From contig DIVA01000117.1 of the NCBI GenBank assembly GCA_002435705.1, forward strand, positions 11,933 through 35,450: a DNA stretch of 23,518 nucleotides, given 5' to 3'. Under the pieces are notes generated by a model. That model did not search any database, was not told the DNA's origin, and worked only from the letters and a program-made list of their open reading frames with translations. Below, in pieces: positions 14,916 through 22,533 of the stretch. The first letter of the stretch is position 1. Each line of letters begins with the position of its first letter. A program made the position numbers and the translations under genes. Source of the stretch: Bacteriovoracaceae bacterium UBA6144 (GTDB lineage Bacteria; Bdellovibrionota; Bacteriovoracia; Bacteriovoracales; Bacteriovoracaceae).

Positions 14916-16261
14916 AACTCGAGCATCGAAGGCATTTCAACTGGCTTAATCTCACCCATCATCGACTGAAAAGATTTTTCACCCATAAGATCTCTGCTCG
15001 CCTCAACAATCATCGGCATCCTTTCAAAAGAGATTGCAATCGCTTGAGTCACAGACATTTTACGAGCGAGATCCGCCGCTAACACTGCACGATCTTTATT
15101 CACTAATCCACCACTCTTCACACGAAGCTTTAGAAATGTCTTTTGATCTACTGTTCCCATTAAAATGTCTTTCATCTGCTTGGGTGTAAGAGCTGGGTTC
15201 GCATCCTTCATTTGGCCGGCAACATTGGCCACAAAAGGTGCGGCTTGGCTGGTCCCAGAGACTGGAAGTGTGCCCATCCCAGGAACGGCTGAACGAATCA
15301 ACATTCCAGGTGCTGCAAGATCTACGCTGCCTGTTCCCCAGTTAGAGAAAGGTGCAAAAAATTGATCTTCAAAGGTAGCAGCGACAGAGATACTATTATC
15401 AGCTTTCACATTCGCCGGAGATGTACCGAACTCATCGTTATTAAGACCATCGTTTCCTGCAGCAAAAACAAAGAGAGTTTTTGGAGCTGCTCCCACAAAT
15501 CCCACTGCTTTGTCAGACAATGCCTTCACAAGCTTAATGGCCGTTTGTTTCTTTTCTTCTTGAGTCGGTAGGCGTCCGATCAGATTAACGAATGCATAAT
15601 CAGCAAAGTTTTGTGCCTGAGCATACCCAGTCCCGAACGAGCCATTGGCCACATCTGCTTTGTGTAAGTTAACAAATTGACCAATAGTGACCATAGAGCG
15701 CATTTGATTAGATGCCACTGAGTCTATCAATGGATCAATTTTGACCCATGGACTATCAGTGACATTATCTTGTTTGCTCGATTGTGAAGCAGCAATCTCA
15801 GCTTGAACGTTGGTTTTAAGCAGAAGGATCCCCATGGCCTTATTCTCAGAACCTTTGACTGAAATTCCTGCTACGTGAGTGCCGTGCATGAAAGTGCCGT
15901 ATGAGCGAACTTTTGGGATAAACCCAGGAGTTCTCTGCATCTGCATTGCCCAAGTACGGTCTTCGTCGGTTGTTTGAAAGAGATACTGCTTGGCCAGGAT
16001 TTCGTAGTATCTCTTGATGTCTGCTTCGGTGCTTGAAAAATAATCAAAAAGTTTACGATCAATGACTTGGTTGTTGTTATCAACAAAATTCCACCCGTGA
16101 ATAACATCTTTAAAAACAAGTGATTGAAGTGGCGACTTGTTGACCCAGAGATTGGGAACAATCTGTTCGTGCTCAACATCTAGGCCTGAATCAATCACCG
16201 CAATCGTTGCCGCTTGAGCAGTAGAGAGAACCATGAGGCCAGAGAGGAGGAGTTTTTTCAT
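14912..16261 (-). CDS. Exported subtilisin-like serine protease (S8) without propeptide
   Basis: Subtilase of 449 residues. The triad is complete: Asp24 in AVIDSGLD, His126 in HGTHVAG, Ser338 in SGTSQAAP, and oxyanion Asn270 in FAAGND. The signal peptide MKKLLLSGLMVLSTAQA is followed at once by ATIAVIDSG, so the catalytic Asp is only about the seventh mature residue; the usual I9 inhibitory/folding propeptide is missing. A long insert (about 60-120) separates Asp from His, and about 100 residues follow the Ser domain, ending in a Met-rich tail. ATG 16261 with AAAGGA upstream is preferred; the TTG at 16279 would overlap that site. An envelope or secreted role (protein degradation, perhaps of prey) is inferred. 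It is convergent with the ferredoxin gene through a shared CTAG. Confidence 0.9.
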   Translation of the reverse strand: MKKLLLSGLMVLSTAQAATIAVIDSGLDVEHEQIVPNLWVNKSPLQSLVFKDVIHGWNFVDNNNQVIDRKLFDYFSSTEADIKRYYEILAKQYLFQTTDEDRTWAMQMQRTPGFIPKVRSYGTFMHGTHVAGISVKGSENKAMGILLLKTNVQAEIAASQSSKQDNVTDSPWVKIDPLIDSVASNQMRSMVTIGQFVNLHKADVANGSFGTGYAQAQNFADYAFVNLIGRLPTQEEKKQTAIKLVKALSDKAVGFVGAAPKTLFVFAAGNDGLNNDEFGTSPANVKADNSISVAATFEDQFFAPFSNWGTGSVDLAAPGMLIRSAVPGMGTLPVSGTSQAAPFVANVAGQMKDANPALTPKQMKDILMGTVDQKTFLKLRVKSGGLVNKDRAVLAADLARKMSVTQAIAISFERMPMIVEASRDLMGEKSFQSMMGEIKPVEMPSMLEF

Positions 16262-16400
16262 GTCGTAAATCCTTTCCAAAAAAGACGTAAATGTCTTGAG
16301 TGATTAGGATGTACGACCTCACCGGAGTGATTGATAAGTCAGGTGTGTAAAAACGATAGGTGAAAATCGATGTTTGTAAGGAGATGTTAGAGAAATGAGA

Positions 16401-16428
16401 AATAAGGGAGAATTGCTTCTCCCTTATT
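16401..16428 (-). terminator. Probable terminator behind the 16438 gene
   Basis: A perfect 12-bp stem (16401-16412 with 16417-16428) and a 4-nt loop lie 9 nt after the stop of the minus-strand gene ending at 16438. The stem ends in TTATTTC on the minus strand, a modest T tract. The position supports termination before the subtilase gene, which then needs its own promoter in 16262-16400. Confidence 0.65.
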
Positions 16429-16437
16429 CAATAAATC

Positions 16438-17187
16438 TTATAGCTTTGTGAGCTGACCGCGACCTGTAACGTGGTACTGGTCTGTGCTATCAATGGTTTT
16501 AAGGACTGTTTTGGCTTTGTAAGACATCTGAACGATGGCCCCGGCCACTGGGCTTTCAACTGAACCGTGGTTCTGCAGGCCCACGAGCTTCATATTCACA
16601 TCAAACTCATATCCCCAGCTTACTGTGACATTGGTTGGAACCACTTGAACGGCCGTAAGGTAAGCGCCCTTTCCATTGTATTTTCCTGAGTGAACAAACA
16701 TCACTGTGTAATCAAAAGTAACTACTTTTGAGCCATAAAGGTTTTTGTACTCAAGCTTTACTTTACGAGTAGAAGGCATCGACCAGTGAGAAGTTTGAAA
16801 AATATCAACTGGAGACCCATCAGAGTTTTTTGGTAACACAGAGATCGGCGCCGTAGAAACATTAAGAACTGGCTGACCTTTTTTCACGATATCATAAATC
16901 TTTTCACCTAAGGCTATCACTTGATTTGCGACCGCAATCACTTGACCGATATTGGCCTTTTCATTGAATCTCCCCTCTGAATCAGGGATTCCTACCGCGA
17001 GGTCGAGAGCTTTATTTTCCTGAAGCTCTTCTTCCATTACTGACTTATAGGTGCCTGACTCCGTCTCTGTTTCAACGGTCACAGCAAGTGAGTGGAGCGT
17101 AAGATATTTATTGAGGTCTCGAGATTTAGCTAAAACTGGAACCGAAAGTGAAAGTACGACGGACGCAAATGCGACTTTATTAAACAT
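16438..17187 (-). CDS. Exported hypothetical protein, beta-rich C-terminus
   Basis: Protein of 249 residues with a clear signal peptide (MFNKVAFASVVLSLSVPVLA, cleavage near 20). A charged helical stretch follows (ESGTYKSVMEEELQENKALDLAVG, then QVIAVANQVIALGEKIYDIVKKGQP to about 105), and then alternating-strand sequence rich in Val, Tyr and Thr (VKLEYKNLYGSKVVTFDYTVMFVHSG, AVQVVPTNVTVSWGYEFDVNMKLVG). There is no cysteine and no lipobox, so it is predicted to be soluble in the periplasm or secreted. The ribosome site is a strong AAGGGGGAA. It is monocistronic, with its own terminator. I do not recognise the family. Confidence 0.75.
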   Translation of the reverse strand: MFNKVAFASVVLSLSVPVLAKSRDLNKYLTLHSLAVTVETETESGTYKSVMEEELQENKALDLAVGIPDSEGRFNEKANIGQVIAVANQVIALGEKIYDIVKKGQPVLNVSTAPISVLPKNSDGSPVDIFQTSHWSMPSTRKVKLEYKNLYGSKVVTFDYTVMFVHSGKYNGKGAYLTAVQVVPTNVTVSWGYEFDVNMKLVGLQNHGSVESPVAGAIVQMSYKAKTVLKTIDSTDQYHVTGRGQLTKL

Positions 17188-17502
17188 GTTTCCCCCTTAT
17201 CTTCGCCTCCAATAGCGTTGATGGGGTATACTTATCTAAACCTGACCAACAAAGTCAAAAAATAATAAACTTATTATTTCTTACATCAAATAACCTCTGA
17301 CAATAGGCGTTGTAAATCTTATATATCACAACAACTTCAATCGCTTGGACTTCACTCTTGAGGTTTAAGATTGAAAAATGTCTGTTCTTAATGATTAGAA
17401 AAACTAATGAAACCTATTAGCTTAACTTAATCTTAACCCTTCACATCACTTTTATTGTCAGTCAAAAGCACAAGGCTGATAATAGGTAAAAAGGATAAGA
17501 GG
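17188..17502. other. Gene-free divergent promoter region
   Basis: 315 nt between two divergent genes, rich in A/T. No open frame of note. It holds one AT-rich inverted repeat (aaataataa-ac-ttattattt at 17260-17279) and several AT-rich boxes on both strands, none of which forms a convincing -35/-10 pair. The end, AAGGATAAGAGG, is the ribosome site of the exonuclease gene. I see no RNA gene here. Confidence 0.5.
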
Positions 17503-18090
17503 ATGAAATATTTGAGTTTTGATATCGAGGCCACAGGCCTTGCTGAACACTGTTTGATGATTGAGTTCGCCATGGTTCCCTTTGATGCAGATGCGAGAGA
17601 AATCCATGAACCGCTTGCACGCTCCTACTATATTAAGTGTCCGTCCTTTGAAGAACTCAAACCCACTCTCGATCCTTGGGTGGTTGAACATAATGAGACG
17701 CTGATTCGAAAAGCTCATAGTGAAGGGATAGAGATGAGTGAGTTTAAACAAACTCTTCAGGCTTATCTTGAGAGTGAAGAAGTGCGCTCTTATTTTGGAA
17801 ATCAAAAAATAACTCTCTTTGGGAAATCTATGTCGGCGATTGATTTGCCTTTTCTCAATCGGGATCTCGGTTGGGAATTTATGCGTAAGTATTTTCAGCA
17901 CCGTCAATTAGACCTCTCAGGGATTGCCTATGGTCTGATGGATTGTGGACTTTTGCCAAAGGGGATGGAGTCCGGCAGCCAAATGATGAGATATCTTTCA
18001 ATGGGAGAAGTGGCTCACACTGCTCTAGAAGATGCTCGTAATACCGCCAAAATGTATTTAAAAATCATAGAAAAGATTAAGGCTTCTTAA
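17503..18090 (+). CDS. DEDDh 3'-5' exonuclease, oligoribonuclease/RNase T-like
   Basis: Predicted 3'-5' exonuclease of 195 residues (from ATG 17503). The DEDDh active site is complete: Asp7 and Glu9 in FDIEATGL, Asp114 in SMSAIDLPFL, and His172 with Asp177 in AHTALEDA. The segments LDPWVVEHN (57-65) and YFQHRQLDLSGI (130-141) line up with the LMDDWNV and YFHYRYLDVSTL parts of oligoribonuclease, so a nanoRNA or pGpG/pApA-degrading role is likely, though RNase T or a DnaQ relative is possible. The start with AAGGATAAGAGG just upstream is preferred over the ATG at 17455. The 3' end overlaps the convergent nlpD-like gene by 14 nt. Confidence 0.87.
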   Translation: MKYLSFDIEATGLAEHCLMIEFAMVPFDADAREIHEPLARSYYIKCPSFEELKPTLDPWVVEHNETLIRKAHSEGIEMSEFKQTLQAYLESEEVRSYFGNQKITLFGKSMSAIDLPFLNRDLGWEFMRKYFQHRQLDLSGIAYGLMDCGLLPKGMESGSQMMRYLSMGEVAHTALEDARNTAKMYLKIIEKIKAS

Positions 18091-18724
18091 GCGATACATA
18101 CTCCGCAGGATCGCGGGCTTCATTCTTAATTCTAATCTCGAAGTGTAAGTGAGGCCCCGTCGAGCGTCCAGTATTTCCCGTGTGAGCGATCATCTGTCCT
18201 CGCTTCACTCTCTCCCCTGCTCTCACCATAAGTTTGTTGAGATGAGCATAGACAGAAAATACTTTTCCAGGGTGTTCAATCACAATCATTTTTCCATAAC
18301 CACGAATTTTTCGGTCACTGTATTTCACGACACCCTCTTTCACGGCCACCACAGGTGTTCCAATCGGTGCCGGAATATCAATACCTTCATGTTTGCGACC
18401 CCAGCGATGCCCAAAGCCAGAAGAAATTTTTCGTAGACTCGGGACAGGCCATGCATAATCTCCTGAGCCAAGGGCCGAGTAGTCCTCAACGACATAGGTG
18501 TTATCTAAAATACGGAGAAAGCCGACTTTATTCGGAACAAAAACCCAACCACCAGGACGCAGATGAGGGTTAAGCTTTTTGATCTCATCAATCGAAACCC
18601 CCTCTTCGGCCGCAATATCTTCCAAGCTATGATCGGGTGTCCAATGCACATGGTGACCACTTCGCATGTGCGAGCAAGCAACCAGCATCAAAAGCAGAAA
18701 GGTTTTAAGCGAAACGTTGAGCAT
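18077..18724 (-). CDS. nlpD: NlpD-like LysM/M23 lipoprotein
   Basis: Envelope murein factor of 215 residues from ATG 18724. It has a lipoprotein signal MLNVSLKTFLLLMLVAC (lipobox Cys17), a LysM-like segment at about 27-64 (HWTPDHSLEDIAAEEGVSIDEIKKLNPHLRPGGWVFVP) and a C-terminal M23 domain. Unlike E. coli NlpD, which lacks zinc ligands and only activates the amidase AmiC, the metal set is intact: His112 and Asp116 (HEGID), His161 (YAHL) and His192/His194 (GPHLHFEI). It could therefore be an active endopeptidase. The start has GGAG 8 nt upstream; the ATG at 18763 would add 13 basic residues before the signal. It overlaps surE by 20 nt, recalling the surE-nlpD order of proteobacteria, which supports the name. 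Confidence 0.85.
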   Translation of the reverse strand: MLNVSLKTFLLLMLVACSHMRSGHHVHWTPDHSLEDIAAEEGVSIDEIKKLNPHLRPGGWVFVPNKVGFLRILDNTYVVEDYSALGSGDYAWPVPSLRKISSGFGHRWGRKHEGIDIPAPIGTPVVAVKEGVVKYSDRKIRGYGKMIVIEHPGKVFSVYAHLNKLMVRAGERVKRGQMIAHTGNTGRSTGPHLHFEIRIKNEARDPAEYVSLKKP

Positions 18725-19484
18725 GAAGCTTCTCCACCGCCGCTTGGACTTTCGTGAAATCATAATCCATGGAACTAATCAAACCATGGGGAGTAAGAGC
18801 TGCATAGCCATTCTCTACTGCGTGGCAGTCACTATTGTCGTTTTTACGATAACCTTGCAGATGACCGGCAATCCAATAGTATTCCCTCTCTCTAGCATCC
18901 ACCCGCTTATGAACCTCTTCAGAGTAGTGGCGAAAGCCGACTTGGGTAAATTTAATTCCCTTCACTTCGCTCAATGGGACATCGGGCACGTTAAGATTCA
19001 AAAGGGAGAGAGATGGGAGAAGTTGTAAAATGCCTGACTGGGCGACCCACATGGCAATTTCCGCAGCTGTTTCAAAATGGTGATCCATTCCTCCAGCCCT
19101 TTTATACACGAGTGAAGTGGCGAGCGCTGGCACACCATGAAAGGCTGCCTCTCTGGCTGCCGCGACTGTGCCTGAGTAATAAAGATCTTGACCAAGATTA
19201 GCGCCGTGATTAATTCCAGTGATCACAAGATCAGGTCTTCTCTCCTTACAGACCACCCCAAGTCCCATCAGTGTGCAGTCTCCAGGAAAACCGCTACAAC
19301 CCCAGACCCTGTCAGTGAGCTTCACAAGTCTGAGTGGCTTATCCAGAGTGAGGGAATGTCCTGTGGTCGAGCGCTCCTCAAGAGGAGCAACCACGGTGAC
19401 GTCGAAGACTTTTTCTAAAGTGGCCTTCAGGACGTTTATGCCTTGGGCATGAACCCCGTCATCGTTGGCCAACAATATATGCAT
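18705..19484 (-). CDS. surE: SurE, 5'/3'-nucleotidase
   Basis: Metal-dependent survival-protein nucleotidase that dephosphorylates nucleoside monophosphates and can act on short polyphosphate. The 259 residues match the usual length (about 250). Seen are the metal motif ANDDG at 6-10, EERSTTGHSLTL at 36-47, and the family signature GINHGANLGQDLYYSGTVAAAREAAFHG. ATG 19484 is 17 nt past the end of the glutamine amidotransferase gene, in a chain folC-lptD-amidotransferase-surE-nlpD. The gene overlaps nlpD by 20 nt. The protein is cytoplasmic and sits between lipid-anchored and outer-membrane products, as is common for this operon type. Confidence 0.96.
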   Translation of the reverse strand: MHILLANDDGVHAQGINVLKATLEKVFDVTVVAPLEERSTTGHSLTLDKPLRLVKLTDRVWGCSGFPGDCTLMGLGVVCKERRPDLVITGINHGANLGQDLYYSGTVAAAREAAFHGVPALATSLVYKRAGGMDHHFETAAEIAMWVAQSGILQLLPSLSLLNLNVPDVPLSEVKGIKFTQVGFRHYSEEVHKRVDAREREYYWIAGHLQGYRKNDNSDCHAVENGYAALTPHGLISSMDYDFTKVQAAVEKLHAQRFA

Positions 19485-19501
19485 AGGTCACCTCAACTCT
19501 A

Positions 19502-20062
19502 TTATAAAATAAAACTCGTCATCGTTTTGAAGAAGGCTTCGGGGCAAGATGTTCCCACTGATTCTGGATGGAATTGGTAAGAGATTGCTCTCTTGTGAAA
19601 AAAACCAATCCACTCTTGATCCACCTCCCAACCCTGCCAATCCTTAGGAAGTTTTTGATTTTTAACACTTAAGGAGTTGTAGCGCTGAACACTCAAGCGT
19701 GAGGGAAGATGAAATTTTTTCTGCCACTCTAGAGGAGCGGAAAGTTCAACAGCTTCACCGTGCATAGGCTGCAGCGACTTCACAACCTGTAAGCCTAAAA
19801 ACCTTGCCAAAAGTTGATGCCCTAAGCAGATTCCTACGATGGGCACCTGAGTTTTCCACCACTGCAAAAGATGATCCTCTCTCCCGTAGTCGTCAGGGTG
19901 ACCAGGACCCGGCCCCAACACCAGGAGTTTTGGAATCTGAGTGGTGGGCAGCTGCCATTTTCTCCACTCAATAACCTCACACTCAAGGCCCAGTCGATAG
20001 AATTCCGAAGCAATGTTATAAGTAAAACTATCATCGAAATCAATGATCCACACTGGTTTCAT
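19502..20062 (-). CDS. pabA: PabA/TrpG-type glutamine amidotransferase
   Basis: Class I glutamine amidotransferase subunit of 186 residues that supplies ammonia to chorismate-using synthases. The triad is complete: Cys79 in GICLGHQ, His165 and Glu167 in QFHPES. LVLGPGPGHP at 47-56 is the oxyanion/phosphate region typical of PabA and TrpG. The N-terminus WIIDFDDSFTYNI matches the family. No trpE/pabB is in the window, so anthranilate or p-aminobenzoate use cannot be decided; the folate gene folC two genes away favours p-aminobenzoate. The ATG (20062) overlaps the lptD stop by one base as TAATG, with AGAGG just upstream, so translation is probably coupled. Confidence 0.85.
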   Translation of the reverse strand: MKPVWIIDFDDSFTYNIASEFYRLGLECEVIEWRKWQLPTTQIPKLLVLGPGPGHPDDYGREDHLLQWWKTQVPIVGICLGHQLLARFLGLQVVKSLQPMHGEAVELSAPLEWQKKFHLPSRLSVQRYNSLSVKNQKLPKDWQGWEVDQEWIGFFHKRAISYQFHPESVGTSCPEAFFKTMTSFIL

Positions 20063-22533
20063 TAAAACCTCTGAGTGCGAAACCAGTCTCGCTTGTAGTC
20101 GGCAAAACGATTGTCGCCGAAATTAAAGAGGATATTAAACGCATATCTATTTTGTAAAAGACCACTTTCATAACTGAGATTTAAGATCCAGCAATTGTTA
20201 TGGGGCATAATGTCTATGACATAGACTGAGCGGATATCAGACTGAGCTTCAAGGTCAATTTGGCGAGCATAGGTAAGCCCCAATGTGTCGAAAGGTCTGA
20301 CTTGGATGGCCGCCGTTAAGTTGTTGAGCTTAGATTGATTGCCCTGATCAGAAAATGAATTGTAGTTGTATGAGGTTAAAAGATTAAAGTAATCAAACTG
20401 TCGCTGCCAGGTGGTTTGAAAAATATGCTGTGAATTTCGGTGAAAGAAATAATCCGAAAAAGAAAGAGACCATCGTCGCGCAATGAACCCACCCTGAATC
20501 GCCAGGCGTGTGAGCCTATCTCTGACGTCGATAAACTCTTGATCGAAAATATATCCCTGAGAAACATTAAAATAGCTCATTTTTGAGTAAGAAAAATTAT
20601 CTCTCAAATAGCGCTGATCTCTACGCCAATCAGTATTCTTCGGTTGTTTTTTGATCAAAACATTATTCCACTGAAACTCAAGAGTATTGTTGGGTGGAAT
20701 GATGGTTCGAGTGATGTTGGAGCCCAGGAGATTTTCTTGAGAACGGATCGCATCGGTGTAATCAAACCATCCTGTGTTTGTGCGAATCTGCTCTTTGAAA
20801 GTAGAATTACCACTTAAATTTTCATTTGAGATGTAGTGATGAACGAACTTAAATTCTTGAGCATGTCTGTAGGAGTGACGAGGCACGAGCAGCATTTCTT
20901 CCGTCAAACTTTTTTCAAAATCTGGCAAGCTCCCGATCATGAAAGTTTCTTTCTCGCGCGTAGAAAGGGGCTGTAGTTCGGGGCGATTTCCCTGAAGAAT
21001 CTCAAGCTCGTCCCGACTTAATTCATTAGTTGGAACCTTTTCTTCATAGGCCAACCCAAAGATACGATCCATACTAAAGGACATTTCGTTGCGAATCAGA
21101 ACGGCAGACTTCTCTGCGTACTCCTCTTCTCGCACCTCGGAGAAGCGGTAGCGCTGGAAATCGAGATTGGCTTCTGTTTTAAAGGCCAAGGGACCCCAGT
21201 TGAAGAGGTGTGCATTTAAATAAGGAGCTGCCGTAAATCGGTCGGCATCACGCAGGACGGTCTTCTCTCCCCCCACCACACTTCTAAAGCGCGTGAGGCT
21301 GGTGTCGACTCCTGCCGAGACGTGACGAAAAAGATTTCCCTCACCCTGATAGAGAGTTAAGGGAGTTGTTCCAAAGCTCACACGAGGAAGTGTTTGGACG
21401 TAACTACGATCAAATTTTGTGGCATCAGAAAAAAGTTGGTTGCGAGAATATTCTGACTGCAGACTCAAGGCCCAATGATGGCTTCTGGTGTCCACGAAAC
21501 CATTAAAACCAAAATCACTCCCAAGCACACGCTGATCAGTATAAAGTGGATGATCTCGCACAATATCGAGGTCTCTAACACCGGTATAACGGAAATGATG
21601 AAGAGTACTGGGAGACCATTGTTTATGAGATTCAAATTCTGAAAAATAGCGTGTGTAGTTGGTTTCCAGATTTTCTGATTTCACATTGGGTTCATAGATC
21701 TTGTCATTGAGAAGACGGATGTTGGAATTAAACCAATTATTTTTGCTGAATTTTTGGCGATACTCTCCATCTACCCCATACCCACGCTTACCCCAAAAAG
21801 TGGGTGTGAATGTAGCATCCTTATCTTCATCAATTGCCCAGAAAATGGGCTGCTCCATGGTAATCCCCTCGCCTTCTCTCGACGAGATATTGGGAAAGAG
21901 CAGACCTGATTTTCGCTTTGAGAGTGGTATCGCCATGTAAGGCAAATAGAGAACACTGACACCTTTGATTTTGGCTAACCCATTATAGATCACGGCCTTG
22001 TCTTGGAGATAAATCAGGATTTTTTTTCCAAACACGGCCCAAGATTCAGTACAGTCTCGACAGGCCGTGAACTCGGCTTCAGTGGCTTCAATCACTTTAT
22101 CCGCTTGGCGCTGAATTCTTTGGGCCACAATATTAAACTGCGGATTGATGATGCGTGCACTTTGGATATCCGCATAACCAGTCAATGCATGATATTCAAG
22201 ATGAGATCCATACAGGGTCATTTCATCCGTGATAAAACGAACATTCCCTTCCACTTTAAAGGTCATACTCCGGCGATCAAAACTGGCAGACTCTCCATAA
22301 AGAGTGTCATTACCACTTACCACAACGACATTTCCTACGGCTTCAAACACATCTCCGCCGTCACGACGAAATGCCTTGTCTGAATAAATAGAGAGATTGT
22401 CGCCAAGTTGAAATTGTTCAGCGGCCCTGAGAGAAGAAAGACTTAAGTTGAGCGATAAAATAATAAGAGCCAGTGACCAAAATTTTTTGCCCAGCTCTCT
22501 GCTCAAGTTGTTCCAGTAAATCTTTCCATTCAT
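20062..22533 (-). CDS. lptD: LptD, LPS-assembly outer-membrane protein
   Basis: Outer-membrane beta-barrel that inserts LPS. About 823 residues, near the family length (about 780-830). An N-terminal signal peptide (hydrophobic stretch WSLALIILSLNLSLSSLRA, cleavage near 38) is followed by an OstA/LptA-like beta-jellyroll (about 40-180; LSIYSDKAFRR, GNVVVVSGNDTLYGESASFD), then the barrel with the signatures LYLPYMAIPLSKRKSGLLFPNISSREGEG and FTPTFWGKRGYGVDGEYR. Cysteines: CRDC in the N-domain and one near the C-terminus (HNNCWIL), enough for one interdomain disulfide, unlike the four-Cys E. coli pattern. The start is uncertain: ATG 22533 has no good ribosome site; TTG at codon 10 is an alternative. 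Either way it overlaps folC, by up to 116 nt. It ends in TAATG with the next gene. Confidence 0.94.
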   Translation of the reverse strand: MNGKIYWNNLSRELGKKFWSLALIILSLNLSLSSLRAAEQFQLGDNLSIYSDKAFRRDGGDVFEAVGNVVVVSGNDTLYGESASFDRRSMTFKVEGNVRFITDEMTLYGSHLEYHALTGYADIQSARIINPQFNIVAQRIQRQADKVIEATEAEFTACRDCTESWAVFGKKILIYLQDKAVIYNGLAKIKGVSVLYLPYMAIPLSKRKSGLLFPNISSREGEGITMEQPIFWAIDEDKDATFTPTFWGKRGYGVDGEYRQKFSKNNWFNSNIRLLNDKIYEPNVKSENLETNYTRYFSEFESHKQWSPSTLHHFRYTGVRDLDIVRDHPLYTDQRVLGSDFGFNGFVDTRSHHWALSLQSEYSRNQLFSDATKFDRSYVQTLPRVSFGTTPLTLYQGEGNLFRHVSAGVDTSLTRFRSVVGGEKTVLRDADRFTAAPYLNAHLFNWGPLAFKTEANLDFQRYRFSEVREEEYAEKSAVLIRNEMSFSMDRIFGLAYEEKVPTNELSRDELEILQGNRPELQPLSTREKETFMIGSLPDFEKSLTEEMLLVPRHSYRHAQEFKFVHHYISNENLSGNSTFKEQIRTNTGWFDYTDAIRSQENLLGSNITRTIIPPNNTLEFQWNNVLIKKQPKNTDWRRDQRYLRDNFSYSKMSYFNVSQGYIFDQEFIDVRDRLTRLAIQGGFIARRWSLSFSDYFFHRNSQHIFQTTWQRQFDYFNLLTSYNYNSFSDQGNQSKLNNLTAAIQVRPFDTLGLTYARQIDLEAQSDIRSVYVIDIMPHNNCWILNLSYESGLLQNRYAFNILFNFGDNRFADYKRDWFRTQRF

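Noticed and set aside
17458..17907. 149-codon minus-strand open frame
   Set aside because: Antisense shadow of the DEDDh exonuclease gene, whose active site is complete.
22003..22383. 126-codon plus-strand open frame
   Set aside because: Antisense to the N-domain of lptD; no family resemblance.
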